This document shows positions 35,114 through 43,466 of a stretch of 44,526 bases of DNA, piece by piece (position 1 is the first letter of the stretch; each line of letters starts with the position of its first letter). The stretch is from DASQBT01 sp049578545 (GTDB lineage Bacteria; Pseudomonadota; Gammaproteobacteria; Burkholderiales; Thiobacillaceae): the NCBI GenBank assembly GCA_049578545.1, contig JBAUMF010000016.1:1-44526 (forward strand), read 5' to 3'. Under the pieces are notes generated by a model that had not been told where the DNA came from, ran no database searches, and saw only the letters and a program-made list of their open reading frames with translations. Both the position numbers and the translations under genes were made by a program.

Positions 35114-36513
35114 AGAACGTCGAATATCGCACCAGCGCCTCTGCTCAAGGTGGACTCATCGTGATGAAAAACGTGCCCAACATTTCATCCGGTAGCCTGG
35201 TTAGTTTGCGCGATCATGCAGGGCGTCTACGCACGGGCATGGTAATACGAACAGCCGAAAACAATGTGCTTGTTGAAGTATTTGAGGGAACCGATGAAAT
35301 CGACCTTGAACGCACCTGGACCCGGTTTCTGGATGAGCCTTTCAGGTTTCCTGTTTCCCGCGGCATCCTGGGAAGAACGTTCAGCGGCGCGGGCCAACCC
35401 CGGGACGGACGACCACCCATCATTTCATCTGATCTGCGCAATGTGAACGGATCACCCGTCAACCCCTCAGCCCGCGCCTATCCGAGAGAATTTATCCAGA
35501 CCGGCATATCCGCCATCGACGGAATGAACTCGCTGACCCGTGGACAGAAGCTTCCCATCTTCTCGGGCGGAGGACTGCCGCACAACCGTGTTGCAGCACA
35601 AATCGTGCGCCAGGCGAAACTGCTGGGTGAAGGCGGATCCGATTTTGTCATCGTGTTTGCCGCATTTGGCGTATCCAGCACCGATGCCCGTTTTTTTCAG
35701 GAAAGCTTCGAAGAGAGCGGCATACTGAACAAGGTCGTGGTGTTCATGAATCTGGCGGATGAGCCGGTCATTGAGCGGCTGCTCACCCCGCGCATCGCCC
35801 TCACTGCCGCAGAATATCTGGCGTATGACCTGGACTTCCATGTGCTTGTGGTCATGACCGACATGACCGCGTATGCCGAGGCGCTGCGCGAAATCGCTGT
35901 GCTGCGTGGCGACGTGCCAGCCCGCAAGGGCTATCCCGGTTATCTGTATTCAGATCTGGCGGAACTTTATGAACGCGCAGGCAAGATCAAAGACCGGCGA
36001 GGCTCCATTACCCTGATTCCCGTTCTTTCCATGCCATCGGACGACATCACCCATCCCATCCCCGATCTGACCGGCTACATCACCGAAGGCCAGATTGTCC
36101 TGAGCCGCGAACTGGCCGGTCAGCGAGTCTATCCGCCTATATCGGTCCTGCCTTCCCTTTCCCGATTAATGAAGGATGGTATCGGCAAAAACTACACCCG
36201 TGAAGATCATCCGCATGTTGCCAGCCAGCTTTTCGCGAGTTACGCCAGGGCGCTCGAGGTTCGCGGACTCGCCGCGATCATCGGTGCCGAGGAGTTGGGG
36301 GAAAGCGATCAGCGCTACCTCACCTTTGCAGATGCCTTCGAGAAGCGCTTCATCAGCCAGCGTGAGGACGAGGATCGTAATGTACTCGAAACCCTGGCCC
36401 TGGCCTGGGAGCTGCTGTCCATGCTTCCTCCAGACTCATTGACTCGCGTTTCCGAAGCTGAACTGTCCACTTACCACAAATGGCAGGATCATCAGACTGA
36501 GCCGACAGCATGA
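35110..36513 (+). CDS. ntpB: V/A-type ATPase regulatory subunit B
   Basis: This is a 467-residue noncatalytic nucleotide-binding subunit. It has no P-loop (LPIFSGGGLPHNRVAAQI at the equivalent site), as expected for B. Conserved segments are FVIVFAAFGVSSTDARFF, VVMTDMTAYAEALREIA and KGYPGYLYSDLAELYERAG. The start is the GTG at 35110 in a GTGA overlap with subunit A; the open frame to 34984 lies within ntpA. It overlaps the D gene by 4 bases (ATGA). Confidence 0.96.
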   Translation: MKNVEYRTSASAQGGLIVMKNVPNISSGSLVSLRDHAGRLRTGMVIRTAENNVLVEVFEGTDEIDLERTWTRFLDEPFRFPVSRGILGRTFSGAGQPRDGRPPIISSDLRNVNGSPVNPSARAYPREFIQTGISAIDGMNSLTRGQKLPIFSGGGLPHNRVAAQIVRQAKLLGEGGSDFVIVFAAFGVSSTDARFFQESFEESGILNKVVVFMNLADEPVIERLLTPRIALTAAEYLAYDLDFHVLVVMTDMTAYAEALREIAVLRGDVPARKGYPGYLYSDLAELYERAGKIKDRRGSITLIPVLSMPSDDITHPIPDLTGYITEGQIVLSRELAGQRVYPPISVLPSLSRLMKDGIGKNYTREDHPHVASQLFASYARALEVRGLAAIIGAEELGESDQRYLTFADAFEKRFISQREDEDRNVLETLALAWELLSMLPPDSLTRVSEAELSTYHKWQDHQTEPTA

Positions 36514-37142
36514 AGAAAGGCCTTTCCGTTCCACCGACAAAAAGCGTAATGCTGCAAGTCCGGCGCCAGGTGCGCTTTCTGGAACAGGGCCAGCAGATGC
36601 TGGAAAAGAAACGCGACCTGTTGACGCGACTCATCTACGAACGCCTGGACATTTATCGTTCGTTGCGCGCCAAGGCCGCTGAGGAATTGAAACAGGCCTA
36701 TTACTGGCTCGGCATTGTCCAGATGCGCATGGGTAGCCAGATGCTGCGACAAACCGCCGTCGGACTGCAGCTTGCCATCGACCTTAAAATTGTCTCGCGC
36801 TCAAGCGTCGGAGTGGAATACCCCAGCGTCAGCGTCAGTCCGCTGCCCCTGCAACCGGTTGGTTTGATGTGGACCGACGTGAGTTTTGACGAGGTCCGAC
36901 TTCGGCTGCGTGAACTGACCCTGACCCTGGCGCTTCTAGGCGAAGCAGAAAATGCCCTTTGGCGGCTCCTGGCTGCCAGCCGAAAGACCCGCAAACGCGT
37001 GAATGCCCTGAAGTACAACATCATCCCGCGTTATCAGACCACGCTTCACCATATTGCTCAGGTGCTTGAAGAGGATGAACGAAACACCCTGTTCCAGGTA
37101 AAGCTGTTGCAATCCCGGCAAGGCTCCAAAGACTTGGCGTAG
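36510..37142 (+). CDS. ntpD: V/A-type ATPase rotor shaft subunit D
   Basis: This is a 210-residue protein made of two long helices, one at each end, with a globular part between. PPTKSVMLQVRRQVRFLEQG at the start and RVNALKYNIIPRYQTTLHHI near residue 165 are typical of subunit D, the central shaft that turns within A3B3. It closes the nine-gene ATPase operon. Confidence 0.94.
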   Translation: MKKGLSVPPTKSVMLQVRRQVRFLEQGQQMLEKKRDLLTRLIYERLDIYRSLRAKAAEELKQAYYWLGIVQMRMGSQMLRQTAVGLQLAIDLKIVSRSSVGVEYPSVSVSPLPLQPVGLMWTDVSFDEVRLRLRELTLTLALLGEAENALWRLLAASRKTRKRVNALKYNIIPRYQTTLHHIAQVLEEDERNTLFQVKLLQSRQGSKDLA

Positions 37143-37392
37143 GCTCGCCCACAGAACGTGTTGTTTGACCGTTTTTTGACAGTCGTCAAAGAATCCATTC
37201 AGCGCGCGTTCACATTTCCCTTCGTTGCCGTAAGCTAATAAAAGATCAGTACCCAATCTGCCCTTCTGAGGCAGTAAGCACCGCATTCTAAAAAAAACGT
37301 TCCTGATCTTCCTGCAGCGGAGGAAGGTCGTTGCGTTGTATTGCCAGGATCGTTGCCTGGTCAATGGCTCAAATACTAAGGAGGCGATCGCA
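37143..37392 (+). promoter_or_regulatory. Intergenic region between ATPase and SQR operons
   Basis: This 250 bp stretch has two inverted repeats: TTTGAC-N4-GTCAAA (37175-37190), just after a T-run, and CCAGG-N7-CCTGG (37344-37360), shortly before the SQR ribosome site AAGGAGG. The first could end ATPase transcription on either strand, but is A/T-rich and weak. TTGACA within it resembles a -35 element without a clear -10. No coding frame is convincing. Confidence 0.3.
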
Positions 37393-38694
37393 ATGAAGAA
37401 CATTGTGATTCTGGGTGCCGGCACCGGCGGCGCGCTCATTTCCAACCTGCTTTCCCAGCACCTCGACCTCGATGAGTGGCAGATCACGGTGATTGACCGC
37501 TCCTTGCAGCATGTCTATCAGCCTGGGCTGCTCTTTATTCCCTTCGGAATGTACGATTACAAGTCGGGCAAGGACATCTGCCGCGACATTCTCGACCCTT
37601 TGCCCAAGGATGCCCGCTTCGTTGCCGGCGACATCAAGCTCATCGATCATGAAAAGAAGCTTGTAGAGACCGATAAGGGCAACTTCTCCTATGATTTTCT
37701 TGTATCAACCATGGGCTGCCACCCCGATCCAGGCGGTGTGCAAGGACTTTCCGAAGCGCTGGGAATGAATGGAGTCCACACTTTTTATGATATGGAAGGT
37801 GCGGCGAAGCTTCAAGGTGCACTCGACCAGTTCAAGCATGGGCGGCTGGTAATTGACATCTGTGAGATGCCGATCAAGTACCCGGTTGCCTCACTTGAAT
37901 TCGCTTTCCTGGCTGACTACTACTTCCATCTCAAGGGCATTCGCGACCGTGTCGAGATCTCGCTGGCAACCCCCTTTGCCGGTGCCTTTATCAAGCCAAA
38001 TGCCAACCGTGTGTTTACATCGATTGCAGAACAAAAAGGCATCAAGGTCGTGCCAAATTTCACCGCTTCGGCCCTAAATGCTGACAAGAAGAAACTTTAT
38101 TCTAGCGATGGCCGCGACCTCGACTACGATCTGCTGGTGACCGTTCCACGCCACGCAGGTCCGGAGGTGCTTGATTATTCCGAGCTGAGTGACGGTAACG
38201 GTTATGCGTTGACTGACCCAACAACCCTCAAAAGCAAGCGCGCTGATTTCATCTTTTGCATGGGCGACAACGCCAATGTCAGCAGTTCTAAGGCCGCTTC
38301 CGTCGCCTACTTTGAGGCGGATACGGTATTGGAAAACCTTCTGTGCGAAATGGAAGGGAAGCCTGCCGAAGCCAGCTTCGACGGCCATTCCAACTGCTTT
38401 ATCGAGTCAGGCTACAACAAGGCGTTGCTGATTGACTTCAACTGCGACATGGAACCGCTGGAGGGCTCGTTTCCCATGCCGCATATGGGACCGATGTCAC
38501 TGCTTAAGGAAAGCCGCATGAATCATGTCGGCAAACTGGCCTTCAAGTGGGTGTACTGGAATCTGCTGCTACCCGGCCGGATGAGCAGCATGCCCTTCCT
38601 GGCTGCACATATGAATTTCCGGGCCAAACAGCATTTCCAAAGCCATCTACCTGACGGACAAACGATGCATCAAGCGTCTGAAAGCAACGGATAA
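37393..38694 (+). CDS. Sulfide:quinone oxidoreductase-like FAD flavoprotein
   Basis: This is a 433-residue NAD(P)/FAD-fold protein of the SQR/flavocytochrome c sulfide dehydrogenase family. The N-terminal ILGAGTGGALISN is the FAD dinucleotide-binding motif, and FCMGDNANV is the second FAD motif. Three cysteines fall near the places of SQR redox cysteines: C109 (STMGC), C157 (DICEMPIKYP) and C335 (HSNC). The C-terminal region has hydrophobic/aromatic helices (LAFKWVYWNLLLPG) suited to membrane docking. There is no signal peptide. The ATG follows AAGGAGG. It is the first gene before an Fe-S/NrfD/cytochrome set. Sulfide oxidation is likely but not certain. Confidence 0.88.
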   Translation: MKNIVILGAGTGGALISNLLSQHLDLDEWQITVIDRSLQHVYQPGLLFIPFGMYDYKSGKDICRDILDPLPKDARFVAGDIKLIDHEKKLVETDKGNFSYDFLVSTMGCHPDPGGVQGLSEALGMNGVHTFYDMEGAAKLQGALDQFKHGRLVIDICEMPIKYPVASLEFAFLADYYFHLKGIRDRVEISLATPFAGAFIKPNANRVFTSIAEQKGIKVVPNFTASALNADKKKLYSSDGRDLDYDLLVTVPRHAGPEVLDYSELSDGNGYALTDPTTLKSKRADFIFCMGDNANVSSSKAASVAYFEADTVLENLLCEMEGKPAEASFDGHSNCFIESGYNKALLIDFNCDMEPLEGSFPMPHMGPMSLLKESRMNHVGKLAFKWVYWNLLLPGRMSSMPFLAAHMNFRAKQHFQSHLPDGQTMHQASESNG

Positions 38695-38771
38695 ACATGA
38701 TGACCTTGCCGGCGTCGTTTCTCGCGATGATCTTATGAAAATGTTCGCAATGAAGTAGAGGAGACCCGGTC

Positions 38772-39524
38772 ATGTCAGCGTGTAGTGGCAGACGAACCTT
38801 CCTGCTGGACTTGGTGGCCAGCGCAGTTACCTTGGCTGCGGCAGGTCCGATCCGCTTGATGGCCGCAACCGGCAAGGCCAGCACCAGAGTACCGAACGGA
38901 CCGGATTACGCGTTCGTTGTGGACGTCAGCAAATGTATAGGCTGCGGTTATTGCGTCGAGGCATGCGCTGCCGAAAACAAGGTTCCGGTGGGTTCGGTCC
39001 GCACCTGGGTGGAGCGGTATGTGGCAACCGATTCAGGCGTTTACATCGAGGCAATCGACAAGCCCGGCAAACAGCTTGCTCCTCCACCCGCGGAGGTAAT
39101 GAAGAATGCCAAATGGTCAGCCTTCATTCCCAAGCTATGCAATCACTGCGAGCAGGCGCCGTGTATTCAGGTCTGCCCGGTTGGCGCAACCTTTTCTGCG
39201 CCCGGCGGATTCGTTCTGGTTGACCCGGAGCATTGCATCGGCTGCGGTTATTGTATCCAGGCGTGTCCCTACGGGGTGCGCTTCTTCAACGATGAGAATC
39301 GTATCGCTGACAAGTGCACCTGGTGTTACCACCGCGTTTCGCGCGGCCTCGACCCGGCATGTGTCACGGTGTGCCCAACGGCTGCTCGTACCTTTGGCGA
39401 TCGCAGCGACCCGAACAGTCACGTGGGCAGGATTTACGCCACGGATGCATGGTGGACACTCAAGCCTGAAATGCATACGGAGAGCCGGGTAATGTACCTA
39501 GGCCTGCCGCGCGAGGTGATCTGA
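38772..39524 (+). CDS. Tat-exported four-cluster [4Fe-4S] protein (TtrB/HmcB/PsrB type)
   Basis: This is a 250-residue ferredoxin-like protein. The N-terminus GRRTFLLDL followed by a hydrophobic stretch is a Tat signal, so the protein itself is exported. The four cysteine groups CIGCGYCVEAC, CNHCEQAPCIQVCP, CIGCGYCIQACP and CTWCYHRVSRGLDPACVTVCP fit four clusters. It overlaps the NrfD gene at the ATGA. Unlike the Fe-S subunit at 15727, it has its own signal and there is no molybdopterin subunit nearby. A good ribosome site (AGAGGAG) precedes the ATG. Confidence 0.93.
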   Translation: MSACSGRRTFLLDLVASAVTLAAAGPIRLMAATGKASTRVPNGPDYAFVVDVSKCIGCGYCVEACAAENKVPVGSVRTWVERYVATDSGVYIEAIDKPGKQLAPPPAEVMKNAKWSAFIPKLCNHCEQAPCIQVCPVGATFSAPGGFVLVDPEHCIGCGYCIQACPYGVRFFNDENRIADKCTWCYHRVSRGLDPACVTVCPTAARTFGDRSDPNSHVGRIYATDAWWTLKPEMHTESRVMYLGLPREVI

Positions 39525-40726
39525 TGGAGCCGGTACCTCTTCCGGCCGGCGCCCTCAATAATTTCTATTTCCCGAACAACACGCACATCGACTGGTCGCT
39601 GATGATCGTGCTGTACCCCTATCTTACCGGACTGGTGGCCGGCACCTTCTTCGTCTATGCGCTTTACCATGTATTCAAGGTCAATGAGTATGAGCCGATC
39701 GCCCGTTTCGCTCTGGTCGCCTCATTTTGCTTCGGCCTGTTTGCGGCGGTTCCGCTTCTATTTCACCTGGGCCAGCCGCTGCGGGCAATGAACATCTTCA
39801 TTACGCCGCATACCACATCAGCCATGAGCATTTTCGGCTATGTATACTCAAGCTACATGATTCTGTTGATGGTCCAGTTGTGGCTGGTCTACCGGGGGTT
39901 TTTTGTACATCAGGCCAAGGCAACCAAAGGTTTGCAGCAATTTGTCTGGCAGGTCCTTACCTTGTGGTTGCCGGAGACTTCACCTGGGGCGCTCAAGCTC
40001 GACCGTGCGCTCATCCCTTTCCTGGCAGGGGTCGGCATTCCCTGGGCATTCATTCTGACCGGCTATAGCGGATTCATCTTTGGCAGCATCAAGGCCAATC
40101 CCTGGTGGGCAACGCCCTTGCAAGCCATCATCTTTCTGATGTCGGCCATCGTCTGCGGCATGGCCATGCTCATTCTCATGTACGCCTTCATCCGTTGGTG
40201 GACCCGCCGTTCGATCGACTACCCATTGATGGCTCGGATGGCAACCCACCTCTGGGGTCTATTCATCGTCGACGTCACGTTCGAGGCCCTGGAAATCGTA
40301 AACATGTTCTATGAGCACGGACTCCACTGGGCTGTCATTGAACCTTTGCTGGCCGGCCCTCTCTTTTACAGCTACGTCGTAGGACAGATGCTGCTGTTGT
40401 CAGGCGTCCCGCTGATCGTACTCGGCTATGTTGCGCTTTCAGGCGCAAGCGGACGGCGCATGCTGTACATGGTCAATCTCGCAGCTCTCTGTATTGTCCT
40501 GCAAGTGATATTCATGCGGTTCAACGTTGTCATCGGCGGTCAGATGATCTCAAAGTCCGAACGCGGGTATGTAAATTTCCATTTTGAGTGGTTTACACGA
40601 GAAGGTGTGATCATGGCCGCTGTCATTCTGTGCGCACCTTTCGTTACCTATTACGTCATTTCCCGCTGGCTGCCCGTGTTCAGCGATGATCACAGACACC
40701 CTGCGGGCCATCATGCTCTTCACTGA
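39524..40726 (+). CDS. NrfD-like integral membrane subunit (HmcC/DsrP-like, 10 helices)
   Basis: This is a 400-residue membrane protein with about ten helices in the NrfD family, longer than the PsrC-like protein at 14718. The YPYLTGLVAGTFFVYALYH helix, LFHLGQPLRAMNIF, and VDVTFEALEIVNMFYEHG are family-like. It would move electrons between quinol and the exported Fe-S protein. The C-terminus is histidine-rich (DDHRHPAGHHALH). It is followed 9 bases later by a decahaem cytochrome gene. Confidence 0.9.
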   Translation: MEPVPLPAGALNNFYFPNNTHIDWSLMIVLYPYLTGLVAGTFFVYALYHVFKVNEYEPIARFALVASFCFGLFAAVPLLFHLGQPLRAMNIFITPHTTSAMSIFGYVYSSYMILLMVQLWLVYRGFFVHQAKATKGLQQFVWQVLTLWLPETSPGALKLDRALIPFLAGVGIPWAFILTGYSGFIFGSIKANPWWATPLQAIIFLMSAIVCGMAMLILMYAFIRWWTRRSIDYPLMARMATHLWGLFIVDVTFEALEIVNMFYEHGLHWAVIEPLLAGPLFYSYVVGQMLLLSGVPLIVLGYVALSGASGRRMLYMVNLAALCIVLQVIFMRFNVVIGGQMISKSERGYVNFHFEWFTREGVIMAAVILCAPFVTYYVISRWLPVFSDDHRHPAGHHALH

Positions 40727-40735
40727 AAGTTCTGG

Positions 40736-42802
40736 ATGATTCCGTCACCACGCAGTCATCTTTATCGCCTTGCTGCCGTTCTGGTCGTCGGCATAGGTGG
40801 ACTGCTGTTCATCAAGGGATTGTTTGTCCCGGATGGCTGGGATTACCAACACTGGTACCGCTCAGGTGCCGTGGAAGAACTGAAGCGTCAGCCGATCACC
40901 TACGGCGGAAATGCATCGTGCGGCGGCTGCCATGGCAAGACACGCAAAGACCATGTGGCCATCATGAATGCCTTGGCCGGAAGTGTGCATGAACATCTCT
41001 CCTGCGAATCCTGCCACGGCCCCTTGAACGAAAATAATCACATCGCGACGGTGAAAATCGTACGTGACAGTTCACTTTGCCTGCGCTGTCATGACGACGT
41101 GGCTGGACGCCCGCGCAAAGTCGGCCTTTTCAGTGACCACTTCTTGGCGCATGAGTCCAAGGGGGTCACACGCGACTCCAACTGCACGCAATGCCATGAT
41201 CCGCATGCACCAAGGCCACGGCTGCTTACCACAAACCAGGGCAGGACATTGCCGGAATCACTGCGGACTATCGTGCCCGGATGCAACGGTTGCCACAAAC
41301 CCGGTACCCGCATGCCATTGATTGCGGGACAGCCGCCTGATTATCTGCGTAATGTAATGAGAGAATTTCGCAGGGGCAGTCGACATTCAGAAGCCATGAA
41401 AGGCTTGTTTGCCGATTACGACGACACCCTGATCGATGCGATCGCCCAGTATTACGCGAGCCTTAGCTGGGTTGATGCCGTGGAGCAGGTTGATGCCACA
41501 CTAGTCAAAGCAGGTTCGGCTATTCATGAGCGTCGTTGTGCCGCATGCCATGGCTCGGATGGCCGCAACGCTGAGGGATTGACGCCTCGCCTGGCAGGTC
41601 AACCCATCCGTTATATCGAAGCCAAGCTGACGTCATACCTTGACCCGAGGTCAAGCCAGCCCAACGAGGTTATGCGCATGCTGGTCAAAGGGCTGTCTGC
41701 CGAGGATGTTCAAGCGCTGGCCAATTTCTACGCTTCCAACCCGTCCGCGCCTCGCGCATGGATAACCGAACTGATGTCTTTGGCCGCGGGCTGTGAATCG
41801 TGTCACCGCTCTGGCTTGGCTGGCATGCCCTTGATTGACGGACAAGCCGAAGAGTACTTGCGCGTCGTCATGCTGCAATATCGTGATGGAACACGCAGTT
41901 CAGTCGTCATGGCAGATCTGTTGCGCGACTTCAGCAACGAAAAGATCACGGCGCTGGCAAAGCTCTATGCCACAACCCGCTGGCCCGCCGCCAAGCCGAA
42001 GACAAACCCTGCGTTGGTAAGGGCTGGCCGGGAAGTGCATAATGCGAAATGCGCCGGTTGCCATGGGCCCGGTGGGGTCAAGGCTGAAGGAATGACGCCG
42101 CGTCTTGCCGGCCAGAACCCAAGCTATATAGAAGCCCAGCTGCGTAACTACATGAATTCGAAGGCCAAACTGCCCGGTGAAATGATGCGTACGGTTACCC
42201 GCGATCTATCAGCCGGGGATGTCCATGCCCTTGCCCAGTATTATGCATCTGGCCAGGACGTTAAGCCTGCTTCCGAGGCGGCTGCATCAGCCACCCGCAG
42301 GGTGGACGTATCGAATATCGTTACCGGATGCGATAACTGCCACACTCCAAGTGACGCCACCGACACACCGCTTATCGATGGCCAACCAGAAGCCTACCTC
42401 AGGACCGTGATGCAGCAGTTCCGTGACGGGTCCAGAGATGGGAAGATTATGGGTAAGGCCATGAAGAAATACGACGCTGACCAGATCGCGTCTCTGGCGT
42501 ATCATTACGCACAGAAGAAGTGGATTTCTGCTGCGTCGGATACTAGGCTTGATCTGGTTAAGCGGGGAAAAACGCTGCATGATGCGCACTGCAACTCCTG
42601 CCACGCCAATGGCGGCAAGAAGTCGGCAAGTGACATGCCGCGCCTGGCGGGACAACCGGTAGAGTTCATCGAACTGGAAATCAAGCGTTATCAGAATCCG
42701 GCATCGAAATTGCCGAACCAGTTCATGCGCACGGCGGTGAACTCATTGTCCGCGGAAGATATAAGCGCGCTGGCGAATTATTACGCCAGCCAGGGAAAAT
42801 GA
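40736..42802 (+). CDS. Membrane-anchored decahaem cytochrome c (tetrahaem head + three c4-like dihaem repeats)
   Basis: This is a 688-residue cytochrome with an N-terminal membrane helix (about 10-30) and ten CxxCH sites at C62, C90, C115, C150, C183, C268, C353, C439, C532 and C619. The first four are grouped as a tetrahaem domain. The rest form three tandem units (about 183-335, 353-505 and 532-686). Each has a CxxCH followed by PLIxGQ and a second CxxCH followed by PRLAGQ, then SAEDV/I-type and YYAS-type segments, as in dihaem cytochrome c4. The haems would lie in the periplasm. It is probably the terminal electron carrier of the NrfD/Fe-S set. Confidence 0.9.
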   Translation: MIPSPRSHLYRLAAVLVVGIGGLLFIKGLFVPDGWDYQHWYRSGAVEELKRQPITYGGNASCGGCHGKTRKDHVAIMNALAGSVHEHLSCESCHGPLNENNHIATVKIVRDSSLCLRCHDDVAGRPRKVGLFSDHFLAHESKGVTRDSNCTQCHDPHAPRPRLLTTNQGRTLPESLRTIVPGCNGCHKPGTRMPLIAGQPPDYLRNVMREFRRGSRHSEAMKGLFADYDDTLIDAIAQYYASLSWVDAVEQVDATLVKAGSAIHERRCAACHGSDGRNAEGLTPRLAGQPIRYIEAKLTSYLDPRSSQPNEVMRMLVKGLSAEDVQALANFYASNPSAPRAWITELMSLAAGCESCHRSGLAGMPLIDGQAEEYLRVVMLQYRDGTRSSVVMADLLRDFSNEKITALAKLYATTRWPAAKPKTNPALVRAGREVHNAKCAGCHGPGGVKAEGMTPRLAGQNPSYIEAQLRNYMNSKAKLPGEMMRTVTRDLSAGDVHALAQYYASGQDVKPASEAAASATRRVDVSNIVTGCDNCHTPSDATDTPLIDGQPEAYLRTVMQQFRDGSRDGKIMGKAMKKYDADQIASLAYHYAQKKWISAASDTRLDLVKRGKTLHDAHCNSCHANGGKKSASDMPRLAGQPVEFIELEIKRYQNPASKLPNQFMRTAVNSLSAEDISALANYYASQGK

Positions 42803-42902
42803 AGTACTTGGTCAGAGTTGCCGCCGCTCCGACCCAAGCATGCAATTGGCGGTGAATTGTATGGCAATTGCCTCGTTTCAAACCATCATTTAAGGAGCAG
42901 TT

Positions 42903-43466
42903 ATGCAGACCACCGAAATCACTGAGGACATGATCTTCGAATGCTTCGCCGCCGCCCAGCAGTCCAAGGATTGCGGCAAAACCGCCGAGTCCTTTGTCGA
43001 CGTCGAGGAGTATGAAAACCAGATCATGTATCCGGAATTCGCCCGCTGGGCCGACAAGGCAGGTTATCCTGACTTGGCCAGGCTATTCCGGCGCGTTGCC
43101 GGTGAAGAAAAGCTGCATGCGGTCTGGCTGCGTGAACTTTACGAAGACATCGGCGTGCCCTCACGCGGCGAAGATACCCAGCGTGCGATTGACGCGCTGA
43201 AAACCATACGGGCGAATTGCGATTCGCTGATCGCCCAGAATCCGGATGGTGTCGTCGAGAAGGCCCTGAGTGTCGCCGTTCGCGTCGAAGAACGGGAAGC
43301 GTTGAGCATCTATCCGAAATTCCGCGACCAGGCATTGGCTGAAGGCAACAAGGCCACTGCGGCCGTGTATCAGCGCGTCATCGATTCGGAGGCTCAGCAC
43401 GCCGAGTGGTTCAAGGGCGCGTTGGCTGCCTTCCCACGCAGCGTGAGTACTTCTGCGGCTGCATGA
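42903..43466 (+). CDS. Rubrerythrin-like ferritin-fold diiron protein
   Basis: This is a 187-residue four-helix protein. The metal-ligand pattern is visible: EEYENQIMYPEF, EEKLHAVW, VEEREALSIYPKF and DSEAQHAEWF each give Glu and His ligands for a diiron site. It lacks the C-terminal rubredoxin domain of classical rubrerythrin. Such proteins reduce peroxide or protect against oxidative stress. TAAGGAG is a strong ribosome site. It shares a 4-base overlap with the next gene. Confidence 0.88.
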   Translation: MQTTEITEDMIFECFAAAQQSKDCGKTAESFVDVEEYENQIMYPEFARWADKAGYPDLARLFRRVAGEEKLHAVWLRELYEDIGVPSRGEDTQRAIDALKTIRANCDSLIAQNPDGVVEKALSVAVRVEEREALSIYPKFRDQALAEGNKATAAVYQRVIDSEAQHAEWFKGALAAFPRSVSTSAAA

